Assembly: GCA_030656145.1 (NCBI GenBank)
Contig: JAUSOF010000018.1
Coordinates: 1-62,333, forward strand
Origin: Pseudomonas sp.
GTDB lineage: Bacteria; Pseudomonadota; Gammaproteobacteria; Pseudomonadales; Pseudomonadaceae
DNA length: 62,333 nt
Reading direction: 5' to 3'
Shown here: one piece after another, positions 8,517 through 18,870 of the stretch
How positions within the stretch are numbered: position 1 is the stretch's first letter
How the letters are laid out: every line of letters starts with the position of its first letter
Translations under genes and position numbers: made by a program
The notes under the pieces: model-generated
What the model was told of the DNA's origin: nothing
The model's input: the letters and a program-made list of their open reading frames with translations, nothing else
Database searches by the model: none

Positions 8517-9641
8517 ATGCGTATCGGAGTGCCCAAAGAGCTCAAGAACCATGAGTACCGCGTCGGCCTGACGCCGCAGTCGGTAGCCGAGCTGACCGTT
8601 CTTGGTCATCAGGTCTGGGTCGAGAGCCAGGCGGGGGCCGCAATCGGTTTCAGCGACGCTGACTATCAGGCGGCTGGCGCGCAAATCGCCGGGGACGCGG
8701 CGCAGGTGTTCGCCGAGGCGCAGCTGATCGTCAAGGTCAAGGAACCGCTGAGCGCCGAGCGCGCATGGCTGCGTCCCGAACACTGCCTGTTCACCTACCT
8801 GCACCTGGCGCCGGACAGGCCGCAGACCGACGAGCTGATGGCCAGCGGCGCCACCTGCATCGCCTACGAGACCGTCACCGACCGCCACGGCCGTCTGCCG
8901 TTGCTGGCGCCGATGTCCGAGGTGGCTGGGCGCATGTCGATCCAGGCTGGGGCGAGCTGTCTGGAAAAAGCCCGGGGCGGGCGCGGCGTGCTGCTCGGCG
9001 GTGTACCGGGCGTGGCGCCGGGCAAGGTGGTGATCCTCGGTGGCGGAGTGGTCGGCAGTCATGCTCTGGCCATGGCGGTAGGGCTGGGCGCCGACGTCAC
9101 GGTGCTGGACAAGAGCGTCGATGCCCTGCGGCGCCTGGACAGCCAGTACGCCAGCCGCGTCACCACCCTCTATTCGACCGGTGCCACGTTGCGCGAGCAG
9201 ATTCTCGCGGCCGACCTGGTGATTGGCGGTGTACTGATTCCCGGTGCCACTGCGCCCAAGCTGATCAGCGCCGAGATGGTCAGGCAGATGCAGCCCGGCT
9301 CGGTGCTGGTGGATGTGGCCATCGATCAGGGTGGCTGCGCCGAGACCTCGCAAGCCACCACCCATGACAATCCGACCTATGTGGTCGACGAGGTGGTGCA
9401 TTACTGCGTGGCCAATATGCCCGGCGCGGTGGCGCGCACCTCGACCCTGGCGCTGAACAACGCGACCCTGCCATTCGTCATCGCCCTCGCCGAGAAGGGC
9501 ACGCGCCGCGCCCTGGAGGATGACCCGCACCTGTGCAATGGCCTCAATGTGGCCAAGGGCGTGATCACCTGTGCCAGCGTGGCCGAGGCCCATGGCCTGC
9601 CTTTCCGACCGGCGACCAGCGTGCTGCAGCAACTGCTGTAG
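8517..9641 (+). CDS. ald: alanine dehydrogenase
   Basis: NAD-dependent oxidative deamination of L-alanine to pyruvate and ammonia, cytoplasmic, giving access to alanine as carbon and nitrogen source. The product is 374 residues, starting [20 protein letters not shown] behind a TTGAGGAG site. Visible marks are the N-terminal substrate domain with K-E-L and YRVGLTP, the central [11 protein letters not shown] motif, and a Rossmann fold ([21 protein letters not shown], then D for NAD ribose in TVLDKS). The reading frame extends upstream to 8424, but that part has no family similarity. It stands alone with its own upstream region of about 260 bp shared with glpQ. Confidence 0.96.
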   Translation: MRIGVPKELKNHEYRVGLTPQSVAELTVLGHQVWVESQAGAAIGFSDADYQAAGAQIAGDAAQVFAEAQLIVKVKEPLSAERAWLRPEHCLFTYLHLAPDRPQTDELMASGATCIAYETVTDRHGRLPLLAPMSEVAGRMSIQAGASCLEKARGGRGVLLGGVPGVAPGKVVILGGGVVGSHALAMAVGLGADVTVLDKSVDALRRLDSQYASRVTTLYSTGATLREQILAADLVIGGVLIPGATAPKLISAEMVRQMQPGSVLVDVAIDQGGCAETSQATTHDNPTYVVDEVVHYCVANMPGAVARTSTLALNNATLPFVIALAEKGTRRALEDDPHLCNGLNVAKGVITCASVAEAHGLPFRPATSVLQQLL

Positions 9642-9742
9642 CACCAGTGGCCGCGCAAGTTGGGGGCTTCGAACGCTCTGCGGGGTAACCCGGCTCTGGA
9701 CGCGGGAACGATCGGCTCAAAAATGAGGGTTTGTAGGCTCCG

Positions 9743-9789
9743 GTAGGGTGCGCTGTGCGCACCGCTGGCAGAGGGCGGGCGCACCCTAC
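9743..9789. repeat. palindromic GTAGGGTGCGC intergenic repeat
   Basis: GTAGGGTGCGC and a later inverted GCGCACCCTAC arm enclose about 25 bp. Both lie between the convergent ald and PAP2 genes. They belong to a family with copies at 13616, 34763, 41350, 46497, 54834, 56180 and 58499. Confidence 0.75.
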
Positions 9790-9855
9790 CTGGTGGCTTC
9801 TGGCCCGATATCTTGAGGTCGCCTAGCAGAGCCGCCTTCCGCTTCGCTGTGCCGC

Positions 9856-10650
9856 TCAGCGCCCCGAGATCACGCTGAGCCGACCGAGTAGCGGCAGGCG
9901 CGCCAGTTGGCGGGTTAACGGTGCCGTGATGCGCTCCAGCCAGGCGCTGGCCTGGTAGGCGAAGGGCGTATAGCAACCCCAAGCCAGCCCCAGCAGGCTG
10001 AGGAACACCCCGCCGACCAGTGCGTCCGAGGCCCAGTGGGCGCCCGCTACCAGGCGTGGCAGCATGAACAGCACGGCCATGCTCCAGACCAGCAGGAGTG
10101 TCCAGCCGCGGGCGAAGAAACTCATGAATAGCCCCCAGACCAGCAGCACCGAGGCGTGGTCGCCGGGGAAGCTGCGGCTGGCGCTGTCTTTCATGTCCCA
10201 GCGTTCTTCCCACGCGGGGAACAGCTCGGTCAGGCGCGCACTGCCTTCGACCACCAGCGAGGCGCTTGGTCGTTGCCAGCCCATCAGCTTGACCAGCTCG
10301 GCAAAGCCGACACGAAACAGCAGCATTACCAGCAGCACGGCGAGAAAGGCGAACAGTGCGCGGCGCACCTGGGCGCCGCTGAACACCAGATCAGCCTTGA
10401 GCATTACCGCCAGCATCAGCAGACCGACACCCAGGTCTACCGGGCGCATGCTGCCGATGGCCCAGATATGCGCCCACAGGCCGGCTGCGTGCACCGGCTC
10501 GTTGAGCAGGGCGAATAGTGTCAGGTCGAGCTGATCCCACAACTGGCGGGTCGGCTGCCATAGCCAGCTGGCGAGCAGCAGCAAGGCGGTAACGTGGCAG
10601 ATCAGCAAAGGGCGCAGGCGCCATTGGCTGTTGAGAAAAGTGCTGGGCAT
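9856..10650 (-). CDS. PAP2-superfamily membrane phosphatase
   Basis: A 264-residue membrane protein with about six hydrophobic segments. The acid phosphatase signature is spread as KDSASRSFPGDHAS (about 163-176, catalytic His of motif 2) and RLVAGAHWASDALVG (about 206-220, motif 3). Family members remove or transfer phosphate on isoprenoid or lipid A substrates at the outer face of the inner membrane. The lipid A / undecaprenyl pyrophosphate branch (LpxT-like) is possible but cannot be shown from sequence alone. The ATG at 10650 is chosen for an AAGGAG site. Longer in-frame starts add a non-conserved leader. Confidence 0.85.
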   Translation of the reverse strand: MPSTFLNSQWRLRPLLICHVTALLLLASWLWQPTRQLWDQLDLTLFALLNEPVHAAGLWAHIWAIGSMRPVDLGVGLLMLAVMLKADLVFSGAQVRRALFAFLAVLLVMLLFRVGFAELVKLMGWQRPSASLVVEGSARLTELFPAWEERWDMKDSASRSFPGDHASVLLVWGLFMSFFARGWTLLLVWSMAVLFMLPRLVAGAHWASDALVGGVFLSLLGLAWGCYTPFAYQASAWLERITAPLTRQLARLPLLGRLSVISGR

Positions 10651-10871
10651 GATGCCGCTCCTTAGTCGAAATAATGGTGTGCCTTCCCAGGCGGCCGGTA
10701 TTTTAGAGAAGTTGACTGGGGTTTGCATGTGACTTGACCTGCAAATTGCTTGAGGCCTGCTGAGCAATCTGGCCGCGCGCAGCGGCCATTCGACGCACAG
10801 CCCTTGGTTAGGCCGGCATTTGTGCATAAAATCGCCAGCCTTTCGCAGTTCCCCTTGCAGGCGAGCCCGCT

Positions 10872-11759
10872 ATGCCCGATTTCACCCAACGTTTTCTGTT
10901 CGACGACACCGACATTCGCGGCGAGTTGGTCGTCCTGGGCGACAGTTACCAGCACGTGCTGGCTAAACACGACTACCCGCAGCCGGTCGCGCAATTGCTT
11001 GGCGAGCTGCTGGCCGCTGCATCCCTGCTGGTTGGCACCCTGAAGTTCGACGGCCTGCTGATCCTGCAGGCGCGCTCATCGGGTGCGCTGCCCTTGTTGA
11101 TGGTCGAATGCTCCAGCGCTGGCGAGCTGCGCGGTATCGCGCGCTACCATGCCGAGCAAATTGGCGCTGAGGCCGGTCTGGCCGAGCTGATGCCCGATGG
11201 CGTGCTGGCGATGACTATTGATCCGACTCAGGGCCAGCGTTATCAGGGCATCGTCGACCTGGATGGCGTTACGTTGAGCGATTGCCTGTCCAACTATTTC
11301 GCCATGTCCGAGCAACTGGCGACCCGCTTCTGGCTATGTGCCGACGGTCAGCGCGCCCGCGGCCTGCTGCTCCAGCAGCTGCCCGCCGACCGACTGACCG
11401 ATCCAGACGAGCGCGAGGCCAGTTGGCAGCATGTGGCGACTCTGGCCGGTACCTTGAGCAACGAAGAGTTGCTCGGTCTGGACAATGAAACCCTGTTGCA
11501 TCGTCTCTACCATGAAGAACCACTGCGTCTGTTTGAGCCGCGCACGCTGCAGTTTCGCTGCAGCTGCTCGCGTGAGCGATCGGCCAGCGCGCTGGTCAGT
11601 TTGGGTGAGGCCGATGCCGAGCTGCTGCTCAGCGAGCATGCCGGCGAAGTGGTGATCGACTGCCAATTCTGCAATCAGCGCTATGCGTTCGACGCTGCCG
11701 ATATCGCCCAGCTGTTCGCCGGGGGTGGTAGCGAAGAGCCTGCGGATACCCTTCACTGA
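10872..11759 (+). CDS. hslO: redox-regulated chaperone Hsp33
   Basis: A cytoplasmic holdase that is activated by oxidation and unfolding and prevents protein aggregation during bleach or peroxide stress. The 295-residue product has the Hsp33 N-terminal core ([17 protein letters not shown]) and the C-terminal zinc switch CSCS (about residue 233) and CQFC (about 266), giving the four Cys ligands in the CxC...CxxC spacing of the family. It lies directly ahead of pckA, a gene order recalled from other pseudomonads. pckA is 160 bp downstream with its own structured leader. Confidence 0.96.
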   Translation: MPDFTQRFLFDDTDIRGELVVLGDSYQHVLAKHDYPQPVAQLLGELLAAASLLVGTLKFDGLLILQARSSGALPLLMVECSSAGELRGIARYHAEQIGAEAGLAELMPDGVLAMTIDPTQGQRYQGIVDLDGVTLSDCLSNYFAMSEQLATRFWLCADGQRARGLLLQQLPADRLTDPDEREASWQHVATLAGTLSNEELLGLDNETLLHRLYHEEPLRLFEPRTLQFRCSCSRERSASALVSLGEADAELLLSEHAGEVVIDCQFCNQRYAFDAADIAQLFAGGGSEEPADTLH

Positions 11760-11780
11760 GTTCGATAGTGTTTGCCTATC

Positions 11781-11797
11781 GATCCGCTTAGCGGATC
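11781..11797. promoter_or_regulatory. short perfect hairpin after hslO
   Basis: GATCCGC TTA GCGGATC: 7-bp perfect stem, 3-base loop, 21 bp after the hslO stop. No T-run follows, so it may stabilise the 3' end or be part of the pckA control region. Its role is not determined. Confidence 0.35.
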
Positions 11798-11850
11798 GGG
11801 TGCTGCCAAGGCATAGGCTTTCTGGCATACTCCGGCGACTTTTTTCTCGC

Positions 11851-11877
11851 TGTAGTAGTGTTTTTGCTTTTACTACA
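11851..11877 (+). promoter_or_regulatory. TGTAGTA...TACTACA inverted repeat ahead of pckA
   Basis: TGTAGTA at 11851-11857 and its inverted copy at 11871-11877 are separated by 13 T-rich bases, ending 42 bp before the pckA start. The centre-to-centre distance of 20 bp would suit a dimeric repressor, or the arms could pair in the mRNA leader. PEP carboxykinase is controlled by carbon source in pseudomonads, so a regulator site is plausible. No specific factor is identified. Confidence 0.35.
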
Positions 11878-11919
11878 AAACGTTTGGAAGACTCGGCCCT
11901 TTGGCCGACGGGGACCCAC

Positions 11920-13461
11920 ATGACGCAAGCTAACAACGCCGTGTACACCGACATCAGCGCAGCACAACTGGTCGAAGAAGCCATCCGTCGCGGTGAGGGC
12001 GAACTGGCTGCCAGTGGCGCTCTGGTTGTACGCACCGGGCACCGCACCGGTCGTTCACCAGCTGATCGTTTTATCGTGCAAGAGCCGAGCACCGAGGCAA
12101 AAATTGCCTGGGGCCCGATCAATCGTCCGTTCCCGGCCGACAAGTTCGATGCCCTGTGGGATCGCGTTGAGATGTTCAGCCGCGACCAGGACCGCTTTGT
12201 CTCCCACGTTCATGTAGGTTCCGCCGAGGAACACTACCTGGCAGTGAAGATGACCACGGCCACGGCCTGGCAGAACCTGTTCGGTCGTCAGCTGTTCATC
12301 AATCCAGAAGCCTACAACCCGGCCGGCAAGGACGAGTGGCAGGTGCTCAACGTGGCCAACTTCGAGTGCTCCCCAGAGCGTGACGGCACCAACTCCGATG
12401 GCTGTGTGATCATCAACTTCGCCGCCAAGAAGGTCCTGCTGGCTGGCATGCGTTACGCCGGTGAGATGAAGAAAGCCATGTTCTCGGTGCAGAACTTCCT
12501 GCTCCCGGAAAAAGACGTACTGCCGATGCATTGCGCCGCCAACATCGGCGAAGAGGGCGACGTGACCCTGTTCTTCGGTCTGTCCGGCACTGGCAAGACC
12601 ACCCTGTCGGCCGACGAGTCGCGCTACCTGATCGGTGATGACGAGCACGGCTGGGGCGTCGGTGTGGTGTTCAACATCGAAGGCGGTTGCTATGCCAAGT
12701 GCATCGACCTGTCCGAGAAGAACGAGCCGGTGATCTGGAAAGCCATCCAGTTCGGCACCGTGCTGGAAAACGTCGTCCTCAACGAGGAGCGCGTACCGGA
12801 TTACACCGACGACAGCCTGACCCAGAACAGCCGTGCCGCCTATCCGCTGGAATTCGTCGAGAAGCGTTCCGAGAAGAACCTGGGTGGCGAGCCCAATGCG
12901 GTGATCTTCCTCACCTGCGACCTGACCGGCGTACTGCCGCCCGTGTCGATCCTCAATGAAGAACAGGCGGCCTATCACTTCCTGTCCGGTTACACCGCGC
13001 TGGTTGGTTCCACCGAAATGGGCAGCGGCAGCGGCATCAAGTCGACCTTCTCCACCTGCTTCGGCGCGCCGTTCTTCCCGCGTCCGGCTGGCGAGTACGC
13101 CGAACTGCTGATCAAGCGTATCCAAGGCTTCGGCTCCAAGGTCTATCTGGTCAACACTGGCTGGACCGGCGGTGGCTACGGCGTCGGCAAGCGCTTCAAC
13201 ATCCCGACCACGCGTGGCGTGATCGCCGCTATCCAGAGCGGCGCGTTGATCGGTACCGAGACCGAGCAACTGCCGATCATCAACCTGAGCGTGCCGAAGT
13301 CGGTACCGGGCGTCGAAACCAACCTGCTCAACCCGCGCAACACCTGGGCTGACCAGAACGCCTACGACGAAGCGGCCAAAGGTCTGGCCAAGCTATTCGT
13401 CGAAAACTTCCAGAAGTTCGATGTGAGCGACGCCATCAAACAGGCCGGCCCGCAGCTCTAA
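11920..13461 (+). CDS. pckA: phosphoenolpyruvate carboxykinase (ATP)
   Basis: Converts oxaloacetate and ATP to phosphoenolpyruvate, CO2 and ADP, the entry step of gluconeogenesis. The product is 513 residues, the usual length for the ATP-dependent enzyme. Visible are the [16 protein letters not shown] oxaloacetate region (about 39-54), the kinase-1a P-loop [13 protein letters not shown] (about 222-234), metal-binding DDEHGW and [11 protein letters not shown], and the C-terminal [14 protein letters not shown]. The frame is open upstream to 11683, but that stretch overlaps hslO. The ATG of [11 protein letters not shown] is the natural start although its ribosome site (GGGGACCC) is only moderate. 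Confidence 0.97.
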   Translation: MTQANNAVYTDISAAQLVEEAIRRGEGELAASGALVVRTGHRTGRSPADRFIVQEPSTEAKIAWGPINRPFPADKFDALWDRVEMFSRDQDRFVSHVHVGSAEEHYLAVKMTTATAWQNLFGRQLFINPEAYNPAGKDEWQVLNVANFECSPERDGTNSDGCVIINFAAKKVLLAGMRYAGEMKKAMFSVQNFLLPEKDVLPMHCAANIGEEGDVTLFFGLSGTGKTTLSADESRYLIGDDEHGWGVGVVFNIEGGCYAKCIDLSEKNEPVIWKAIQFGTVLENVVLNEERVPDYTDDSLTQNSRAAYPLEFVEKRSEKNLGGEPNAVIFLTCDLTGVLPPVSILNEEQAAYHFLSGYTALVGSTEMGSGSGIKSTFSTCFGAPFFPRPAGEYAELLIKRIQGFGSKVYLVNTGWTGGGYGVGKRFNIPTTRGVIAAIQSGALIGTETEQLPIINLSVPKSVPGVETNLLNPRNTWADQNAYDEAAKGLAKLFVENFQKFDVSDAIKQAGPQL

Positions 13462-13480
13462 GCCGCAGCCGAGTCCTTGG

Positions 13481-13507
13481 ACAAAGCCGCCTTCGGGCGG
13501 CTTTGTC
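13481..13507 (+). terminator. intrinsic terminator of pckA
   Basis: ACAAAGCCGCC TTCG GGCGGCTTTGT, an 11-bp stem with a stable TTCG tetraloop, 20 bp past the pckA stop. The T-run is short (TTTGTCGTT). Confidence 0.8.
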
Positions 13508-13615
13508 GTTATGGCGCAGGCGCGCGGATCCTTGTAGGAGCCAGCTTGCTGGCGATCCTTGCAGCCGCGCAGGGCGTACGCGCGCAGCACACCAGTTCTC
13601 CTGTGCCAGGGCGGC

Positions 13616-13636
13616 GGTGCGCACGGCGCACCCTAC
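13616..13636. repeat. GTGCGCACGGCGCACCCTAC repeat copy
   Basis: A copy of the palindromic family listed at 9743, in inverted orientation, in the pckA-recQ gap. A second common pseudomonad repeat (TGTAGGAGCCAGCTTGCTGG, about 13533) lies just before it. Confidence 0.7.
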
Positions 13637-13696
13637 CCAAGACACCCTCACCGCGCTATGGTCACAGGCCATCCCGCGGTCAATGGAGTGACAGCT

Positions 13697-15628
<1,932 letters not shown>

Positions 15629-15640
15629 GTGGGTATCGCG

Positions 15641-16366
15641 TCAGGGGCAGAGCATCTTTTTGCCCGCCCCACAGTTTTCCGCGTCATGTACCGCTGCTGA
15701 CTGCATGCGCACCGTTGCCTCTGCAGTCAGGACAAAGCCCTTGCGCTGGCCGCAGATGGCCGTGTACTGATCCGACGTGCGCTTTGATACTTCGCTGAAG
15801 CTGCCACCTGATTGCCGCTGATTGAATTTAGAGGCAGTGCTGAGCAGGTTCTCGACCATCGGTACAATCAGTTTGACGCAGTACTGCACGCGTATTTTCA
15901 GCAGGTTGGCATCTTGAATCGATACCGGATTCTGTTGTTGCGAGCGATACATAAGGTTGTCATTGGGGATGGCTTGGGCTGTTGTGCCGATGCTTAACAG
16001 CCCTTCATGGGGCGTCTGCCAGGCGCTGAAGCTATTGAGCGCCGGGCTGATACGGGTGATCAGCACAAAGTTGTCGACTTCCTCGGCAGTTTTATCCATC
16101 CGATCCTTTTCCGGGAACTGGGAAAACATCGGATACATGCCGCGTAGCAGGCCACGGCGCATGCCTTCGTATTGAGCGCTATTGACCGCACCCAGGCGGG
16201 CCGCCTGGAAGGTTGCGTAGTTCAGCCCACTTTTCGCCGAGTAGATCAGCGTCGCTTGAAACGCCCCGAAGATGAGCATGATCAAGACCGGGATGATAAT
16301 CAGGAATTCCACCATGGCCTGTCCACGACCCTGCCGGCTAATTCGTGCGGGCTGGTGCGTGTTCAT
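15641..16366 (-). CDS. TadE-like pilus assembly protein (last gene of tad locus)
   Basis: A 241-residue pseudopilin. The N-terminus GRGQAMVEFLIIIPVLIML has the class III prepilin pattern G-x4-E-F followed by one transmembrane helix. The rest is predicted periplasmic with Cys at about 166, 209 and near the end (CGAGKKMLCP), possibly disulfide-linked. TadE proteins are processed like Flp and are needed for pilus biogenesis. It is the most distal gene of the minus-strand operon, and its start overlaps the preceding lipoprotein gene by 29 bp, so the two are probably translationally coupled. There is a GAGGTG site before the ATG. Confidence 0.82.
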   Translation of the reverse strand: MNTHQPARISRQGRGQAMVEFLIIIPVLIMLIFGAFQATLIYSAKSGLNYATFQAARLGAVNSAQYEGMRRGLLRGMYPMFSQFPEKDRMDKTAEEVDNFVLITRISPALNSFSAWQTPHEGLLSIGTTAQAIPNDNLMYRSQQQNPVSIQDANLLKIRVQYCVKLIVPMVENLLSTASKFNQRQSGGSFSEVSKRTSDQYTAICGQRKGFVLTAEATVRMQSAAVHDAENCGAGKKMLCP

Positions 16367-16790
16367 CGAACACCTCTATCAGTTGCTCTGCTCTTTCCAG
16401 AGTCGAGCGTGCCCGAGGGTCTTTTCTGTCCAGATGACGTCGCGCGTCCATGGCCGTCAGCGTCAGTGCCTGTGCTTGCAGTTGCATCATGTTGTACCAG
16501 GCCCGCGCGTGTTGCGGGTCACGCAACAGCGCTTCACGATAAACCTGAATCGCCTGTTCATGGCGGCCTTCGCGCGCCAGGCTATTGCCCAAGCGATAGC
16601 GAGTATCTGCATCGCTTGGCATGCTCATCGTCAGTCGTTGGTAGTACTCGCTAGAGCGTGCGTAGTTACCGTTGGTGTACGCCTGCTGCGCCTGGCGTTG
16701 CAGTTCAAGCAGGTCGTTTGAGTTGCTGGATCCTAGTGCTGCGCAGCCGCATAGTACGGCGCTCAGGGCGATGATGATTAATCCACGCAT
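16338..16790 (-). CDS. TPR lipoprotein, TadD-like
   Basis: A 150-residue protein with a lipoprotein signal (MRGLIIIALSAVLCGCAALG, lipobox LCGC, Cys at residue 16) followed by two or three tetratricopeptide repeats (SEYYQRLTMSMPSDADTRYR and the next one QAIQVYREALLRDPQHARAW). Position and composition match TadD, the outer membrane-associated pilotin-like TPR lipoprotein of Tad systems. The ATG at 16790 is chosen because it begins a perfect lipoprotein signal. Longer frames enter the DUF192 gene. It overlaps the DUF192 gene by 13 bp and the distal TadE gene by 29 bp. Confidence 0.8.
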   Translation of the reverse strand: MRGLIIIALSAVLCGCAALGSSNSNDLLELQRQAQQAYTNGNYARSSEYYQRLTMSMPSDADTRYRLGNSLAREGRHEQAIQVYREALLRDPQHARAWYNMMQLQAQALTLTAMDARRHLDRKDPRARSTLERAEQLIEVFDEHAPARTN

Positions 16791-17131
16791 TGAATTTGCT
16801 CCCCCGGAATAATGTTCAGGCGCAAGCATTCGCCCGCGGCCATTTCGATAGTGCTCGTGGCTGGCCAGCAGGCACTGAACCGCCAGGGCTGCAGGTGTGT
16901 TGTGATCTTCAGTATCCGTTGCTCTTGATCCAGATAAATCACATCGATGGCGAAGCGCATAAAGCAGCAATGCACGGCATTGCAGGGTTTAAGCCATAAG
17001 CCTTGGTTAGCTGACAGTGCGCTATACCCGAGCAGGCCGCGCAGGCGTCGCCACGGTGTATGGGCCAGCAACAGCTGCAGCCTGTGCGGCGAGTGGCTGC
17101 CATCGGCATGCAGTATGAGGGCATCAGGCAT
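16778..17131 (-). CDS. DUF192-family protein inside the tad operon
   Basis: A 117-residue protein with the DUF192 core: a long first strand region, GLLGYSAL, then NAVHCCFMRFAIDVIYLD (equivalent of the usual HxFxMRFPIDVVFLD) and a final AGECLRLNIIPGEQIQ strand. Many DUF192 proteins are secreted, but this one has no signal peptide. Its start codon overlaps the tadC stop by one base (TGATG), so it is translated with the pilus genes. DUF192 proteins are sometimes seen beside Tad genes, but the molecular function is unknown. Confidence 0.8.
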   Translation of the reverse strand: MPDALILHADGSHSPHRLQLLLAHTPWRRLRGLLGYSALSANQGLWLKPCNAVHCCFMRFAIDVIYLDQEQRILKITTHLQPWRFSACWPATSTIEMAAGECLRLNIIPGEQIQCVD

Positions 17132-18009
17132 CAGGTTTGGCCCATAAACTTGACGACAATCGGGAACAGCAAGATGACGAAGGTCAGCGGGAAGATAAAC
17201 ATGATCAAGGGGATGATCAGCTTCACGGGGGCCTGCATGGCGGTTTTTTCGGCGCGCTGAAAGCGCTCTTCCAGGCGCTGCTGGGCCTGGATCTGCAAGG
17301 TATTGCGCAGGCTGCTGCCCATCTTCTCGGCCTGTACCACCGAGCGCACAAAGGTGGTGACATCCTTCAGGTTGATGCGTTGCTCCATGCGCGCCAGCGC
17401 CTCGGCGCGCGGCAGGCCGGAGCGGATATCGCGTAGCACGATGCGGAATTCGTTTTTCATGGCCCCGTCAGGGCCTTTATCCACGGCCTGCTGCAAGGCG
17501 CCGAGGAAGTTCAGGCCGGCGTCGACGCACATGGACAGGTATTCGAGAAACACCGGCAGGTTGCGCACAATGTCGCGGTCACGGCGCTTATGCGTATCAC
17601 TGATCCACACAACGGGTAACGCCGCGCCCATCAGCAGCATTAGCAAAACTACGGACCAGATGATGCCACTCGTGCCGCTGGCCATGGGTAGGATCGCCAG
17701 CACCGGGAAGAGCAGCGCCATGGTGATGCACAGGGCAAGAAAGTCTTCGGCAGTGAGTACATAGAGTGCGCCGGTGCGCTGCATACGCACGTCCAGCCAG
17801 TCCATGAACTTTGGCGACAAGTTGCTGCAGGCAAAGTGGCTGACCAGGCGTACCAGCGGCCAGATCGGGCGTATCCAGCTGGGCACAGGATCCATATAGG
17901 CGCGGTTTTCCTGGGGTAGCAGGGTAAACAGCGACAAGACTGCGAGCAGGATGCAGGTGACGGTCACCCCCAGGCTGGCGCTGCTGAACAGGACAAGAAG
18001 TTCGCTCAT
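17131..18009 (-). CDS. tadC: Tad pilus inner membrane platform protein TadC
   Basis: A 292-residue type II secretion F-domain protein. Transmembrane segments lie at about 5-30, 95-115, 118-140 and 265-288. The conserved F-domain is visible as NLPVFLEYLSMCVDAGLNF and the second half AEKMGSSLRNTLQIQAQQRL. TadC pairs with TadB to form the inner membrane platform that couples the ATPase to pilin assembly. It begins 2 bp after the tadB stop and ends in a one-base overlap with the DUF192 gene. Confidence 0.93.
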   Translation of the reverse strand: MSELLVLFSSASLGVTVTCILLAVLSLFTLLPQENRAYMDPVPSWIRPIWPLVRLVSHFACSNLSPKFMDWLDVRMQRTGALYVLTAEDFLALCITMALLFPVLAILPMASGTSGIIWSVVLLMLLMGAALPVVWISDTHKRRDRDIVRNLPVFLEYLSMCVDAGLNFLGALQQAVDKGPDGAMKNEFRIVLRDIRSGLPRAEALARMEQRINLKDVTTFVRSVVQAEKMGSSLRNTLQIQAQQRLEERFQRAEKTAMQAPVKLIIPLIMFIFPLTFVILLFPIVVKFMGQT

Positions 18010-18011
18010 GA

Positions 18012-18869
18012 TCAGGCGTCAATCCGGGTGATTTTTCTGATGAACATAAAGCCCAGCACTTCCATCACCACCATCACCGTCAGCACCATCAGGCCGTTAC
18101 GGGTGGTGTAGAGCTGGCGCATGGCTTCCGGCTCGATGAAGCTGAGGATGATGGCCAGCATGATCGGCAGCATGGCCATAAACGTACCCTGGGCGCGGCC
18201 TTGGGCGGTGAGGCTGTCGATCTTGCCCTCCATGACTTTTTTCCGGCGCAGCATGGCGGCCATGCCATTGATGGTTTCGACCAGGTTGCCGCCCACTTCG
18301 CGGCTGATGCGAATGGCCGAGCTGGCCATGATGAATGAGGGCAAGGGCAGGCGCTTTTCCAGTTTGATCAGGGCATCTTCCAGGGTTACGCCCAGGCGGA
18401 TGTTCTTGATCAGCAGGCCGAACTCCTGGTTCAGCGGTGCCGGCGATTGATGCACAACGTTCTCCAGCGCCATATTCAGGCTGGCGCCGGATTGCAGGCT
18501 GCTGGACAGCAGCATGAAGGCGTCAGGCAGCTGCTCTTCGAATTTCTTCAGGCGTGCCTTGCGCAGGTGATTGAACATCAGGTGCGGGGTGAACAGGGTC
18601 ACGACAATCCCCGCTGCCGTGACCACCGGCAGCTGGAACAGCAGCTCTAGCAGCACCGGCACCAGCAACAGCAGCACCAGGGTGACGATGACCACTTGCC
18701 GGCCGCTGGTAAAAATGAACATGTCGGCCATTTCCAGCTCGGCACGACGGGAGAACTGCCGGCGATAGAGGTCCAGATTATCGGCCACCCGCGTGCTCAC
18801 CAGCAGCGCTAAGGCACAGGCCGAGACCGCCAGCAGCAGGGCGCAAAGAACTAGCCACAGTGCGTCCAC
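18012..18869 (-). CDS. tadB: Tad pilus inner membrane platform protein TadB
   Basis: A 285-residue protein with a GTG start (ribosome site AGGAAAGG). It has an N-terminal helix, two central helices around residues 57-90, the F-domain motif EEQLPDAFMLLSSSLQSGAS and SREVGGNLVETINGMAAMLR, and a C-terminal helix pair. This is the usual TadB architecture. The gene starts one base after the end of the assembly ATPase stop codon, so it is strictly operonic. Confidence 0.93.
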   Translation of the reverse strand: MDALWLVLCALLLAVSACALALLVSTRVADNLDLYRRQFSRRAELEMADMFIFTSGRQVVIVTLVLLLLVPVLLELLFQLPVVTAAGIVVTLFTPHLMFNHLRKARLKKFEEQLPDAFMLLSSSLQSGASLNMALENVVHQSPAPLNQEFGLLIKNIRLGVTLEDALIKLEKRLPLPSFIMASSAIRISREVGGNLVETINGMAAMLRRKKVMEGKIDSLTAQGRAQGTFMAMLPIMLAIILSFIEPEAMRQLYTTRNGLMVLTVMVVMEVLGFMFIRKITRIDA

Positions 18870-18870
18870 G

